From assembly GCA_021294835.1 (NCBI GenBank), contig JAJTDF010000048.1:1-44243 (forward strand): a stretch of 44,243 nt of DNA, given 5' to 3'. The stretch comes from Planctomycetaceae bacterium (GTDB lineage: Bacteria > Planctomycetota > Phycisphaerae > Phycisphaerales > UBA1924). Each line of letters starts with the position of its first letter. The stretch's first letter is position 1. Shown here piece by piece: positions 1 through 9,540 of the stretch. The position numbers were made by a program, and so were the translations under genes. The notes under the pieces were generated by a model. It did not search any database. It worked only from the letters and a program-made list of their open reading frames with translations, and was not told the DNA's origin.

Positions 1-33
1 CCGTCAGCCACGCTCACGCGTATCCAACCCCGC

Positions 34-1371
34 TCAGCCCGCCTTCGGCCGGCTCGCCAGCGGCCCCAGTTCCGCCAGCATCGTCGCCTCAATCAACCCC
101 CCCTCCGCCCCCCCCGCCTCCACCAGCACCGTCGCCCCCTCGGCAATGTGCTTGAACTTCACCGTCGCCAGACACACCGGCGCATCCCCCAGCAGCGGGC
201 TGGTCGTCGCGCTGCTCACCACCCCGATGGGGTCGCCCAACTCCGCGCCCTCCGCCGGCTTGGCGAACACCTGGCTTCCGCTCACCGGCTGCACCGGCGC
301 CTCCACCTCCGGAGCCTCCATCGTCGCGTCCGCCGCCGCCACCTTCATCCGCCGCACGACGCACCGCAGCCCCACCACCTTCTGCTTCGGGTGCCCCAGG
401 CTGTGCATCCTCGCCACGATCTCCTGCCCCAGATAGCACCCCTTGGTGAAGCTCACCCGATCGTTCAAAACCCCCGTCTCCGCCGGCAGCGACTGCCCGC
501 CAAAGTCAATCAGATGCACCGGCGTCCCCGCCTCAATCCGCGCGATGTTCCACGCCGCCCAGCCCGCCGGCCGGAACGCCACCCGATGCCCGCCCATCAT
601 CACCCCGCCGCCAGACCCGCCACCCACACCCGCCGCCCGCCCCTCCACCGTCACGCCCGCCACACCCAGCACCGCCGGCCCCGGCGGGTGGCTCCCGTGC
701 TGCACCAGCGTCGTGTACACCCGCTCCGCCTCCGCCGTCGCCACCGTCAACTCCAGCCCGATCTCCCCCGTCGAGTCCGCCCGCTCCACCAGCACGCTCG
801 CCCCCGCGATGCCCACCAGCGCCGCCTCGCCCGGCTTGATCGTCTCCAGCACCGCCCCCACTCCCGCACCCCCGCGCTGCTCGGCCACCCCGCGCAGCAC
901 CTCAATCGCCCCCGGCCCGTGCAACGCCAGCCGGTGCAACTCCTCGGTCCGGTCGCTGATCGCCGCATCCTCGGTGATGATGTACGCCGACAGCGACTTG
1001 AGCGACCCCGCCGCCACGTGCACGTCCATGTCCAGCCGCACGCACTCCGGCAGCAGCGTCATCCGCATGTCCGCCTCAATCCGCCCCGTCCGGCTCAGCC
1101 AGAAGCTCCGCCGCGACGTGTACGGCTCCCACTTCTTGGTCTCCTGCGTCACCATCCGACCCAGGAACTCCACCCGATCCGCCCCGGTCACCTCCAGCGT
1201 CGCCCGCTGCGGCATGTCCAGCAGCACGCACCCCTTTCGCAGAGCCGCATACTCCAGTTCAACCGGGCCATACGTCTGCACCACCGGGCAGCCGCCCTGG
1301 TCATCGCCATACGTCTGCAGCACCGCCTCGGCGCGCTGGTGCAGGTGAAGAACGGGGGAACGTCGAGCCAT
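34..1371 (-). CDS. ygfZ: YgfZ/GcvT-family folate-binding protein
   Basis: Tetrahydrofolate-binding protein of the YgfZ/COG0354 family, a GcvT paralogue that supports assembly or repair of Fe-S clusters in other enzymes. The 445-residue product has the family signature KGCYLGQEIVARMH near residue 310. This carries the Cys that defines YgfZ and separates it from true aminomethyltransferases. It is about 120 residues longer than E. coli YgfZ; Gly/Ala-rich loops (around residues 240-260) and a Pro/Glu/Ala stretch near 345-365 account for much of that. The start at 1371 has no Shine-Dalgarno, but a TACCAT hexamer sits 8 bases upstream, so the mRNA may be leaderless or the gene may be read from lysC, 54 bases upstream. 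It is the last gene of hom-lysC-ygfZ. Confidence 0.9.
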   Translation of the reverse strand: MARRSPVLHLHQRAEAVLQTYGDDQGGCPVVQTYGPVELEYAALRKGCVLLDMPQRATLEVTGADRVEFLGRMVTQETKKWEPYTSRRSFWLSRTGRIEADMRMTLLPECVRLDMDVHVAAGSLKSLSAYIITEDAAISDRTEELHRLALHGPGAIEVLRGVAEQRGGAGVGAVLETIKPGEAALVGIAGASVLVERADSTGEIGLELTVATAEAERVYTTLVQHGSHPPGPAVLGVAGVTVEGRAAGVGGGSGGGVMMGGHRVAFRPAGWAAWNIARIEAGTPVHLIDFGGQSLPAETGVLNDRVSFTKGCYLGQEIVARMHSLGHPKQKVVGLRCVVRRMKVAAADATMEAPEVEAPVQPVSGSQVFAKPAEGAELGDPIGVVSSATTSPLLGDAPVCLATVKFKHIAEGATVLVEAGGAEGGLIEATMLAELGPLASRPKAG

Positions 1372-1425
1372 GGGGAAACATGGTAACCGCCCCGTCGGAC
1401 CGACCGATCAGCCCCGCCAAGCCCG

Positions 1426-2811
1426 TTACCCGCCCAGCCCGAACGCCCGGTGCACCGCCGCCACCGCCTTGCTCCCCGCCGCCTCGTCCACCGCAAACGC
1501 GATCGACAACTCGCTGGACCCCTGCGCAATGGCGTTGATGTTCACCCCCGCCTCCGCCACCGCCACAAACACCCGCGCCGCCACACCCGGCACGCCCTTC
1601 ATCCCCTGTCCCACCGCCGCGATGATCGCCAGATTCTCCTGCACCTTCAGCGACGACACCACATTGGCGTGCGGCCCGCTGGTCACCTTCACCAGCGCCC
1701 GCTCCAAGGCCGCCCTCGCCTTGTCCAGTTGCCCCATCGACACCACCACGCTGATGCCCGCCTCCGACACGCTCTGGCAGATCATGTGCGCGTTCACCCG
1801 CGCTTCGGCCAGCGCCGTGAACACCGCCGCTGCCGTTCCCGGTCGCCCGATCATCCCCGCCCCGCCCACCGTCACCATCGCCATCTTCTTGAGCATCGGC
1901 ACCGACCGCACCGCATGTGCCGCATCGCCCGCCGCCGTCGCGTCGGAGATCAGGGTCCCCGGGTTGTCGGGGTTGAACGTGCTCCGCATCCGCACGTTGA
2001 TGCGGTGCGCCGCCGCCGGCTCCAGCGCCCGCGGGTGCATGCTCTTGGCCCCGAACTTGCCCATCTCCACCGCTTCAGCGAAGTTGATCGCCGTCAGCAG
2101 CCGCGCTTCAGGCACCGCCCGCGGGTCAGCGCTCATCAACCCGTCCACATCGCTCCAGATCCAGATCTCATCCGCCCGGATTGCCGCCCCCAGGATCGTC
2201 GCCGTGTAGTCGCTGCCGCCCCGCCCCAGCGTCGTCGTCACCCCGTGCTGGTTGGCCGCGATGAACCCCGACACCACCACCGGCCGCCCGCCACTGATGA
2301 TCGGCTCGAGGTTCTGCCGAACCTGGTGCATGGAGATCTCCATCAGCGGGTCGGCCTCGCCGAAGTGGTCATCGGTCACGATCCCCGCCCCGTGCCCGTC
2401 CATCGCCCGGCACCCCATCGCCACGCCCATCATCGCCGTGCTCAGCCGCTCGCCAAAGGCCACCACCGCGTCCCGGCTCCGCGCTGTCAGTTCCCCCACC
2501 GCCAGAATGCCCGACACCAGCGTCTCCAGTCGCCCCAGCAGCGGGTCCACCTCGTCCATCGCCCCCAGTGCCCGCGCCGCCGCCTCGTGCGCCGAACGCA
2601 CCTTGCCCAGCACCGTGTACAGCGCCGCCCGGTTGCCCGATCCGGCCGCGTCGGCCAGGTCCAGCAGGTCCTCGGTCACCCCGTCCATCGCCGAAACCAC
2701 CACCACCACCTGGTGCCCCTCGGCCACCGCCTTGAGCGCCAGCCCCGCCGCATGGCGGATCTTCTCCGCACCCGCCACCGATGTGCCGCCGAACTTCATC
2801 ACAATCCGCAT
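1426..2811 (-). CDS. lysC: Aspartate kinase, monofunctional
   Basis: Phosphorylates L-aspartate, the first step of the Lys/Met/Thr (aspartate family) pathway. The 461-residue protein starts MRIVMKFGGTSVAG, with the kinase-defining KFGGTS motif. It continues with VVSAM, GRGGSDYTA and SDVDGLMSADPR of the amino-acid kinase fold, then about 160 residues that fit the paired ACT domains used for feedback inhibition. The reading frame is open further upstream, but the start at 2811 is chosen because GGAGGA lies 6 bases before it and the motif begins at residue 6. It follows hom by 22 bases, so the two are very likely cotranscribed. No homoserine dehydrogenase domain is fused to it. Confidence 0.96.
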   Translation of the reverse strand: MRIVMKFGGTSVAGAEKIRHAAGLALKAVAEGHQVVVVVSAMDGVTEDLLDLADAAGSGNRAALYTVLGKVRSAHEAAARALGAMDEVDPLLGRLETLVSGILAVGELTARSRDAVVAFGERLSTAMMGVAMGCRAMDGHGAGIVTDDHFGEADPLMEISMHQVRQNLEPIISGGRPVVVSGFIAANQHGVTTTLGRGGSDYTATILGAAIRADEIWIWSDVDGLMSADPRAVPEARLLTAINFAEAVEMGKFGAKSMHPRALEPAAAHRINVRMRSTFNPDNPGTLISDATAAGDAAHAVRSVPMLKKMAMVTVGGAGMIGRPGTAAAVFTALAEARVNAHMICQSVSEAGISVVVSMGQLDKARAALERALVKVTSGPHANVVSSLKVQENLAIIAAVGQGMKGVPGVAARVFVAVAEAGVNINAIAQGSSELSIAFAVDEAAGSKAVAAVHRAFGLGG

Positions 2812-2833
2812 GCGTGCTCCTCCGTCCTGCTGC

Positions 2834-3886
2834 TCAGCGTCCGCCCCGATCCGCCCCCGCCGCCTTGGCCAGGTCCTCCGCATCACGCAGTATCGCCGTC
2901 GCCGTCTCCGGCCCGCCCGCCCCCCGCCCGCTCAACGTCACCTCGCCCAGCGTGTCGCACCGGAACACCACCGCGTTGATGCTCCCGGCCACATCCAACG
3001 GGCCGTGCCGGTCCACCTCCGCCGGCCCCACGCTCACCCCGTCCTCGCCGGCCCGCCCCACCAGTTTGATGGTCTTCCCCCGCGCCGCCGCCTCGGCCAT
3101 CGCCTCCCGCGTCACTTTCGAGATCCCCTCCACCTGCGAGCGGCCCACCGTCGTCTTCACGCCCATCACCGCCGCCGCCAGGATCACCATCTTCATCGCC
3201 GTGTCCCAGCCGTCCACATCGCCGCTCGGGTCCGCCTCGGCATAACCCAGCTGCTGCGCCCCCGCCAGCGCCTCACCGAAGCTCTGCCCCGCGTCACGCA
3301 TCTGCGTGAGAATGTAGTTGGTGGTCCCGTTCACCACCGCCGAAATCCCCCGCACCCGGTCCCCCCGCGCCAGTTGCTCCCCCATCGCCAGCACCGGCGT
3401 GCCCGCCCCCACGCACCCGCTGAACCGCAGACCCACCCGGTTGTACGCCGCCAGTTCCAGCAGCGCCGGCATCGCCGTCGCCAGCGGAGCCTTGTTCACG
3501 CACACCACGTGCATCCCGCTGGCCATCGCCGCCCGCAGGTGGCCCATCGCCGTCGCCGGACGCTTCAGGTCCGTCGGCCCCGCCTCAATCAGCAGTTCAG
3601 TCCCGCTCTCGGCAATCAGCCGCTGCGACCACTCCGGTCCGCCCGCCTCCACGCCCAGCCCGCCCGCCGCCTCGGCACGGTGCACCGGCACGCCCTGTGC
3701 CTTGGCCGCCACCAGCGCTTCCAGGTCCAACGGCTGCCCCGCCCGCGCCAGCCTTGCCCCGCGGCTGTCCACCACCGCCCGAATCTCCGGCGTCCCCGGT
3801 CGATGACCGCCCGACCGCTGCCGCTGCGCCAGCAGCGTCACCAGCGCCCGCCCCACTGATCCCATACCTACCAGCGTCGCCTTCAT
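2834..3886 (-). CDS. hom: Homoserine dehydrogenase
   Basis: NAD(P)H-dependent reduction of aspartate semialdehyde to homoserine, the branch point to Thr and Met. It is 350 residues long. The N-terminus MKATLVGMGSVGRAL is the dinucleotide-binding Rossmann start. VCVNKAPLA carries the Lys next to the nucleotide site, and the catalytic domain shows VVNGTTNYIL and GYAEADPSGDVDGWD, the substrate-binding signature of the family. There is no C-terminal ACT domain, so this is the short form and feedback control would rest on LysC. It is the first gene of hom-lysC-ygfZ. The ribosome site is weak (AAGG about 11 bases upstream). It diverges from the photolyase fusion across a 154-base promoter region. 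Confidence 0.95.
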   Translation of the reverse strand: MKATLVGMGSVGRALVTLLAQRQRSGGHRPGTPEIRAVVDSRGARLARAGQPLDLEALVAAKAQGVPVHRAEAAGGLGVEAGGPEWSQRLIAESGTELLIEAGPTDLKRPATAMGHLRAAMASGMHVVCVNKAPLATAMPALLELAAYNRVGLRFSGCVGAGTPVLAMGEQLARGDRVRGISAVVNGTTNYILTQMRDAGQSFGEALAGAQQLGYAEADPSGDVDGWDTAMKMVILAAAVMGVKTTVGRSQVEGISKVTREAMAEAAARGKTIKLVGRAGEDGVSVGPAEVDRHGPLDVAGSINAVVFRCDTLGEVTLSGRGAGGPETATAILRDAEDLAKAAGADRGGR

Positions 3887-4040
3887 GGTGGTCGTTCGCC
3901 TTGCCGCGACTGCCCACGGCCCGATCCCCCGCCCGCTGCACCCTGGCCTCCCGGACGCCCCGGGCTACCGTTCGCGGCACATCATTGTCGGCCATCCACG
4001 CCGCCCGCAGGCACCCCGCTCCAGCCGGCCGGAGTTCCGC

Positions 4041-6698
4041 ATGCACAACCTGTATCTGTTACCCCGCTGCCCCGACTTCTCGGACACGCCCTCCGCCGCC
4101 CTCCCGGCCGATGCCGGCCTCCCCCAACACCTGGCCGAACGCACCCGCCCGCTCACCGCCCACGCCCCGGTCGCCGGCCGCCGCATGGTGCTCTACTGGA
4201 TGCACCACGCCCTCCGCAGCACCGAGAACCCCGCGCTCGACGTCGCCATCACACTCGCTGCCCGCCTTCGCCTGCCCGTGCTGGCCGTCCTCACCGTGCC
4301 CGATGCCTCACCGTGGGCCAGCGACCGCTTCCACACCTTCGTGCTGCAGGGCGCCGCCGAACTCGCCGCTTCGCTGCAAGCCCGGGGTGTGCGTCTGGCG
4401 CTGTCCGTCCGCACCGCCGACACCCGCAGCGATGCCCCCGGCCTGCCCAGCCTCTTCAGTCAGGCAGCGCTCGTGGTCACCGACGAAATGCCCGTCCGCC
4501 CCTGGCGTGACTGGATCGACGCCGCCGCCCGTCAGGCCGACGCCGCCGCCACACCGCTGTGGGCCGTCGACGGCGCCTGCGTGGTGCCCATGCAACTGGC
4601 CGGCCGCTGGTACGACCGCGCCTTCGCCTACCGCGACGCCACCCGCAAGCTCCGCTCCGCCCGCCTCGGCAAGCCGTGGACCGACGTCGCCGCCGACCTG
4701 CCCGCCCTCACCGGCGAACTGCCCATTCCCTGCGTCGATCCCGCCACACTCAACGACGCCGCCATCGCCGACCTCTGCGCCCGCTGCGACATCGATCACA
4801 CCGTCGGCCCCGTGCCCCACACCCGGGGCGGCATGGCCGCGGCACTGGCCCGCTGGAACACCTTCTGCTCCACCGCCATCGCCCGCTACGCCAAGCGTCG
4901 CAACGACGCCCTCCAGCCCGAAGCCGTCAGCCGCATGAGCGCGTATCTGCACTATGGCATGATCGCCCCCACCCGCGTCGCCCGCGAGGCCCACGAGCTC
5001 ATGAAGTCCGGCCGGGGCGGCCCCGCCGGCGAGGGTGCCGAGAAGTGGCTGGATGAACTGCTCGTCTGGCGTGAACTGGCCTACACCGCCTGCTTCTATC
5101 TGCCCGATCACGACCGCCTGAGCGCCGTTCCCGACTGGGCCCGTCGCACCCTGGCCGCCCACCAGCGCGACCCACGCCCCGCCCTGCCCAGCGAGGACAC
5201 GCTGTCCCGGGGCCGCACTGGCGACACCCTGTGGGACGCGGCCCAACGCTCCCTGCTGATCCACGGTGAACTGCACAACAACGTCCGCATGACCTGGGGC
5301 AAGGCGCTGCTGCAGTGGACCCCCGACGCCGCCACCGCCCTCAAGCGGCTGATCGACCTCAACCACCGCTACGCCCTCGACGGCCGTGATCCCTCCAGCT
5401 TCGGCGGCATCCTCTGGTGCCTCGGCCTCTTCGACCGCCCCTTTGAACCCGAACGCCCCATCCTCGGCTCCGTGCGGCCCCGCCCCACCGCCGAGCACGC
5501 CGAACGTCTGGACCCAAACGCGTATCTCCGCCTCTGCACCCGCCCGGCCGCGCCTCGCCCTGCCACCCCCCGCCCGGGCAACCGCCGCCCCCGCGTGCTG
5601 GTCGTCGGCGCCGGCCTCGCCGGTGCGTGGTGCGCCCGCACGCTGGCCGACCAGGGCATGGAGGTCACGCTGGTGGACAAAGGCCGGGGCCCCGGCGGTC
5701 GCACCAGCACCCGCCGCGCCGACGGCTTGGCCTGGGACCACGGCGCCCAGTACTTCACCTTCCGCAGCCGCCACCTGCAGCGCTTCGCCGACGCCTGGAT
5801 GCACGCCGGCCTGCTCGCCAAATGGCACCCCCGCGTGCGGCACATGGCCCCTTCCACTTCCGAGCAGCCCGACAGCCGCTGGCTCGTCGCCGTCCCCGGC
5901 AACAACGCCCTCTGCGCCCACCTGGTCAGCGACGCCCAGCAGGCCGGAGCCACCGTCCGCTTCGGCGTGCAACTCGCCTCGCTGACGCGCGAGCCCGAGT
6001 CCGGCCTGTGGTCGGCGGCACCCGCCGAGGGCGAGCCCCTCGGCCCGTTCGATGCTGTCGCCCTGGCCATCCCCCCCGCCAACGCCGGACCACTGCTCAC
6101 TTCCGCCGGCCTGACCGACCTGGCAGCACACGTCTCCACCGTCCGCATGGCCCCCACCTGGGCGCTCATGCTCGCGTGGGACAAAGCCCCCGACCCGCTC
6201 GCCGCCGCCGACGTTCTGCGCTGGCCCGCGCCCGACACCGCCGCTTCGCCCGACCAGCCCGTCGCCTCGCCCCTGGCCTGGGCCGCTCGCGACCGCAGCA
6301 AGCCCGGCCGCTCCGCCGGCGCATCAGACACCTGGGTGCTCCACGCCTCCCACGCCTGGTCCGCCGCCCACGTTGATGACCCGCCCGAGGCCGTCACCGA
6401 GGCCCTGCTGGCCGCGCTCGCGCAGGCCGTCGGCGCACCCCTGCCGCCCCCGCAGACCGCCATCGCCCACCGCTGGCGCTACGCCGCGGTCACCGCCCCC
6501 TGCCCAGAGAGTTGCCTCTGGCATGCCACGGGCGTTGCCGTCGGCGGCGACTGGTGCGGCGCCCGCGCCTCGCGTGTCGAGGGCGCGCTGCTCAGCGGTT
6601 CGGCCATGGCCGGGCGGCTGCTCTCCTGGGCGGCCATGACCGCCGCCACCGGCGCCGATGCCCCGGCCGAGGCCGCCTCGCTGTTCACCGAGCCCTGA
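4041..6698 (+). CDS. Class II-like DNA photolyase fused to renalase-like FAD oxidoreductase
   Basis: An 885-residue two-enzyme fusion. Residues about 45-480 match the CPD photolyase class II layout. The N-terminal part has VLYWMHHALRSTENPAL, RFHTF and ALVVTDEMPVRPW; the FAD-binding helical part has WLDELLVWRELAY, LWDAAQRSLLIHGELHNNVR and YALDGRDPSSFGG. After a Pro/Arg-rich linker, residues about 515-875 form a second flavoprotein with a GAGLAGAW dinucleotide fold, GRGPGGRTSTRR, DHGAQYFTFRS and a closing GGDWCGARASRVEGALLSG. This matches the renalase-like NAD/FAD oxidoreductases (COG3380). The frame opens at 3885, but 4041 is preferred because GGAG lies 6 bases upstream and the first 52 upstream residues are Pro/Arg-rich noise. 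The photolyase repairs pyrimidine dimers in light; the partner reaction is unknown. Gene neighbours give no further clue. Confidence 0.9.
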   Translation: MHNLYLLPRCPDFSDTPSAALPADAGLPQHLAERTRPLTAHAPVAGRRMVLYWMHHALRSTENPALDVAITLAARLRLPVLAVLTVPDASPWASDRFHTFVLQGAAELAASLQARGVRLALSVRTADTRSDAPGLPSLFSQAALVVTDEMPVRPWRDWIDAAARQADAAATPLWAVDGACVVPMQLAGRWYDRAFAYRDATRKLRSARLGKPWTDVAADLPALTGELPIPCVDPATLNDAAIADLCARCDIDHTVGPVPHTRGGMAAALARWNTFCSTAIARYAKRRNDALQPEAVSRMSAYLHYGMIAPTRVAREAHELMKSGRGGPAGEGAEKWLDELLVWRELAYTACFYLPDHDRLSAVPDWARRTLAAHQRDPRPALPSEDTLSRGRTGDTLWDAAQRSLLIHGELHNNVRMTWGKALLQWTPDAATALKRLIDLNHRYALDGRDPSSFGGILWCLGLFDRPFEPERPILGSVRPRPTAEHAERLDPNAYLRLCTRPAAPRPATPRPGNRRPRVLVVGAGLAGAWCARTLADQGMEVTLVDKGRGPGGRTSTRRADGLAWDHGAQYFTFRSRHLQRFADAWMHAGLLAKWHPRVRHMAPSTSEQPDSRWLVAVPGNNALCAHLVSDAQQAGATVRFGVQLASLTREPESGLWSAAPAEGEPLGPFDAVALAIPPANAGPLLTSAGLTDLAAHVSTVRMAPTWALMLAWDKAPDPLAAADVLRWPAPDTAASPDQPVASPLAWAARDRSKPGRSAGASDTWVLHASHAWSAAHVDDPPEAVTEALLAALAQAVGAPLPPPQTAIAHRWRYAAVTAPCPESCLWHATGVAVGGDWCGARASRVEGALLSGSAMAGRLLSWAAMTAATGADAPAEAASLFTEP

Positions 6699-6734
6699 TC
6701 GCCGAGGCCAGAACGGCGCCCCCGGCCGCAGGCC

Positions 6735-8117
6735 TCAGCCCTGCAGTTCCTTCCTCGCCTTGGCGATAGCCTGGGCCACCTGCGCCGGCGCCGTGCCGCC
6801 CAGCACGTTCCGCCGTGCCAGCGAGGCCTCCAGCGTCAGCGCCTTGGCCACATCGGCCTGAATCTCCGGGGCCACCGCCTGCATCTTCGCCAGCGGCAAT
6901 TCGTGCAGCCCCACGCCCGCTTCCATCGCCACCCGCACCAGCCGCCCCGCCGCCTCGTGCGCCGTGCGGAACGGCACGCCCCGGTCCACCAGATAGTCCG
7001 CCAGATCGGTCGCCAGCACGCTGCCGTCGCCCAGCGCCGCCTTGCGGCACGCCTGCTGGTTCACCTTCAGCGTGTTCAGCACCGGCGGCAGCATCCGCAG
7101 GCACATCAGCAGGTTGTCGCTGGCGTCAAACAGCGGCTCCTTGTCCTCCTGCAGATCCTTGTTGTACGCCAAGGGCAGCCCCTTGATGGTCATCGCCAGC
7201 GAGACCATCGCCCCCAGAATCCGCCCGCTCTTGCCGCGGATCAGTTCCGCCGCGTCCGGGTTCTTCTTCTGAGGCATCAGGCTCGAGCCGCTGGTCACCG
7301 CGTCGTCCATGGTGACAAACCCGAACTCCGCCGAGCAGTACAGGATCAGGTCCTCCGCCAGCCGCGTGAGGTGCAGGCTGCACAGCGAGCACGCCGCCAG
7401 CGTCTCAAACACAAAGTCGCGATCGCTCACCGCGTCCAGCGAGTTGCCCGACGGCCCCGAGAAGCCCAGGTCCTTCGCCAGCGCCTCCCGATCAATCGGG
7501 AACGCCGTCCCCGCCAGCGCCCCCGACCCCAGCGGCGACACCCGCGTGCGCTCCAGCGCGTCAGCGAACCGCGCATCGTCACGCCCGAGCATCTGGAAGT
7601 ACGCCAGCGCCCAGTGCGCCAGCAGCACCGGCTGCCCGCGCTGCAGGTGCGTGTACCCCGGCACGATCACCTCCCGCTCGCGGTCGGCCAGTTCCACCAG
7701 GCAGCCCCGCACGTCGCGCACGGCGGCCCGCAGCGCCTCCAGCGTGCCCGCCGTCCACAGCCGCAGGTCGGTCGCCACCTGGTCGTTGCGGCTCCGTCCC
7801 GTGTGCAGTTTCTTGCCCAGATCGCCGATCGAGGCGATCAGCCGGCTCTCCACCCAACTGTGCACGTCCTCCTCGCCACTGGCGGCAATCCCCGCTGCCC
7901 CCAGCCCCGCCGCCTCCTTGGCCAGCGCATCCAGCGCCGCGTGCAGCCGGTCGCGTTCCTGAGCCGTCAGCACGCCCGCCCGCACCAGCGCCGAGGCCCA
8001 CGCCTTGGAGCCGAAGATGTCGGCCTCCACCAGCCGCGCATCAAAGCGCAGCGAGTCGTTGAACTGCCGGAACAACGGATCGGACTTGCCCTCAAATCGG
8101 CCGCCCCAAAGCGCCAT
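6735..8117 (-). CDS. argH: Argininosuccinate lyase
   Basis: Last step of arginine synthesis: argininosuccinate to arginine and fumarate. The 460-residue protein begins MALWGGRFEGKSDPLF. It has the TGRSRNDQVATDLRLW substrate loop and the fumarase/lyase superfamily signature SGSSLMPQKKNPD. The length is normal for ArgH. The start at 8117 is chosen over the in-frame codon 12 residues upstream because AAGGAGA lies 6 bases before it and it begins at the conserved residues. It is the terminal gene of argR-argF-argG-argH and ends convergently with the photolyase fusion, 36 bases away, with no obvious terminator between them. Confidence 0.97.
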   Translation of the reverse strand: MALWGGRFEGKSDPLFRQFNDSLRFDARLVEADIFGSKAWASALVRAGVLTAQERDRLHAALDALAKEAAGLGAAGIAASGEEDVHSWVESRLIASIGDLGKKLHTGRSRNDQVATDLRLWTAGTLEALRAAVRDVRGCLVELADREREVIVPGYTHLQRGQPVLLAHWALAYFQMLGRDDARFADALERTRVSPLGSGALAGTAFPIDREALAKDLGFSGPSGNSLDAVSDRDFVFETLAACSLCSLHLTRLAEDLILYCSAEFGFVTMDDAVTSGSSLMPQKKNPDAAELIRGKSGRILGAMVSLAMTIKGLPLAYNKDLQEDKEPLFDASDNLLMCLRMLPPVLNTLKVNQQACRKAALGDGSVLATDLADYLVDRGVPFRTAHEAAGRLVRVAMEAGVGLHELPLAKMQAVAPEIQADVAKALTLEASLARRNVLGGTAPAQVAQAIAKARKELQG

Positions 8118-8140
8118 GGCGAATCTCCTTGCAAGCAAAT

Positions 8141-8168
8141 CGGCGGCGACCATTCACGGCCGCCGCCG
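8141..8168 (-). other. Hairpin between argG and argH
   Basis: A perfect 8-bp inverted repeat (8141-8148 with 8161-8168) around a 12-base loop lies in the 84-base argG-argH spacer. On the transcribed strand it is followed by ATTTGC rather than a U-run, so it does not look like an intrinsic terminator. It could protect the argG 3' end or lower argH expression relative to argG. Confidence 0.45.
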
Positions 8169-8201
8169 AGGGATGTTCTCAGTCATGCTGCGACACGCGC
8201 A

Positions 8202-9437
8202 TCAGCGCCGCCGCTTGCCGCCGCCGGCCAGCTTGCCCTTGTTCTTCTTGCCCAGCGCCGCAATGCGGCTGGGCAGCGAGAACAGGCGGATGAACCCGCC
8301 GGCGTCCTTCTGGTTGTACACCTCGTCCTTGGAGAACGTGGCGAACGCCTCGCTGAACAGCGTGTTGGGGCTGCGACGACGCACCGTCGTCGCCGTGCCC
8401 TTCCACAGCCGCACCACGATCTCGCCGTTGAGCGCCCCGGCGATCTGCTCGAACCCGGCCCACATCGCCTCACGCAGCGGCGTGAACCACTGGCCGTTGT
8501 ACACGATCTCCGCAAACCGCAGCGCCTGCTGCTCGCGATAGTGCAGCGTCTCGCGGTCCAGCGTCAGCTCCTCCAGCCCGCGGAGCGCCTCCATCAGCAC
8601 CGTGCCGCCCGGCGTCTCGTAGCACCCGCGGCTCTTCATGCCCACCAGCCGGTTCTCCACGATGTCCACCCGGCCCACGCCGTGCTTGCCCGCGATGGCG
8701 TTGAGCTTGATCACCAGCTCGTCACCGGCCATCGCCTTGCCGTCCAGCGCCACCGGCCGCCCCTTGCGGAACGTGATCGACACGTCCTGCGGCGTGTCCG
8801 GAGCCTTGCGCGGATCGGCCGTCAGCATCCAGATGTCATCCGGCACCGTGTTCCACGGGTCCTCCAGCGCCGCGCCCTCGTGGCTGATGTGCCACAGGTT
8901 GCGGTCGCGCGAGTAGATCTTCCTGGCCGTCGCCGTGGTCGGAATCCTCCGATCCGCCAGGTACTTCAGCAGGTCCTCACGCCCGCCCAGGTCCCAGATC
9001 CGCCACGGCGCGATCACTTCCAGCTCCGGGGCCAGCGCCGCGTAGGTGCTCTCAAACCGCACCTGGTCGTTGCCCTTGCCCGTGCAGCCGTGGCACAACG
9101 CATCGGCCTTGAGCTTGAGCGCGAAGTCCACCTGCGCCTTGGCCAGAATCGGCCGCGCGATCGACGTGCCCAGCAGATACTTGCCCTCGTACACCGCGCC
9201 CGAGATCAGCATCGGGAAGCAGTAATCCTCCGCGAACTCCCGCTTGAGGTCCACCACCACACAGCTGCTGGCGCCGCTGTTCTTGGCCTTCTTCTCCACC
9301 CCCTTAAGCTCCTCGGCCCCCTGGCCCACGTCGCCCACCACCGCGTGCACCTCGTACCCGTAGTTCTCCTTCAGCCACGGAATCACCGCGCTGGTGTCAA
9401 GTCCGCCCGAGTACGCCACCACAACCTTCTTTGCCAT
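8202..9437 (-). CDS. argG: Argininosuccinate synthase
   Basis: Joins citrulline and aspartate with ATP to make argininosuccinate. The 411-residue product starts [21 protein letters not shown], whose SGGLDTS is the PP-loop ATP-binding motif of the family. It continues with [11 protein letters not shown], the [14 protein letters not shown] substrate loop, and a short basic C-terminus ending KRRR. The start at 9437 is the first residue of the conserved domain; a TTGGAG lies 9 bases upstream. In-frame codons extend to 9608 without resemblance to the family and were excluded. It lies 103 bases after argF and 84 before argH in the same operon. Confidence 0.97.
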   Translation of the reverse strand: MAKKVVVAYSGGLDTSAVIPWLKENYGYEVHAVVGDVGQGAEELKGVEKKAKNSGASSCVVVDLKREFAEDYCFPMLISGAVYEGKYLLGTSIARPILAKAQVDFALKLKADALCHGCTGKGNDQVRFESTYAALAPELEVIAPWRIWDLGGREDLLKYLADRRIPTTATARKIYSRDRNLWHISHEGAALEDPWNTVPDDIWMLTADPRKAPDTPQDVSITFRKGRPVALDGKAMAGDELVIKLNAIAGKHGVGRVDIVENRLVGMKSRGCYETPGGTVLMEALRGLEELTLDRETLHYREQQALRFAEIVYNGQWFTPLREAMWAGFEQIAGALNGEIVVRLWKGTATTVRRRSPNTLFSEAFATFSKDEVYNQKDAGGFIRLFSLPSRIAALGKKNKGKLAGGGKRRR

Positions 9438-9540
9438 CTGTGAGTGCTCCAAACCCGCCGGTCGTTTCCGCCGGCGCGAGATCCTCTGAGTCAGCCAAAC
9501 CTGCCCGTCCCGCGGCCATCCGCGTCGCCGGGCGACACAT

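Noticed and set aside
6903..9443. A long open frame on the plus strand opposite argH and argG
   Set aside because: It is rich in Arg/His/Gln/Leu noise and is fully explained by the codon bias of the two real genes opposite.
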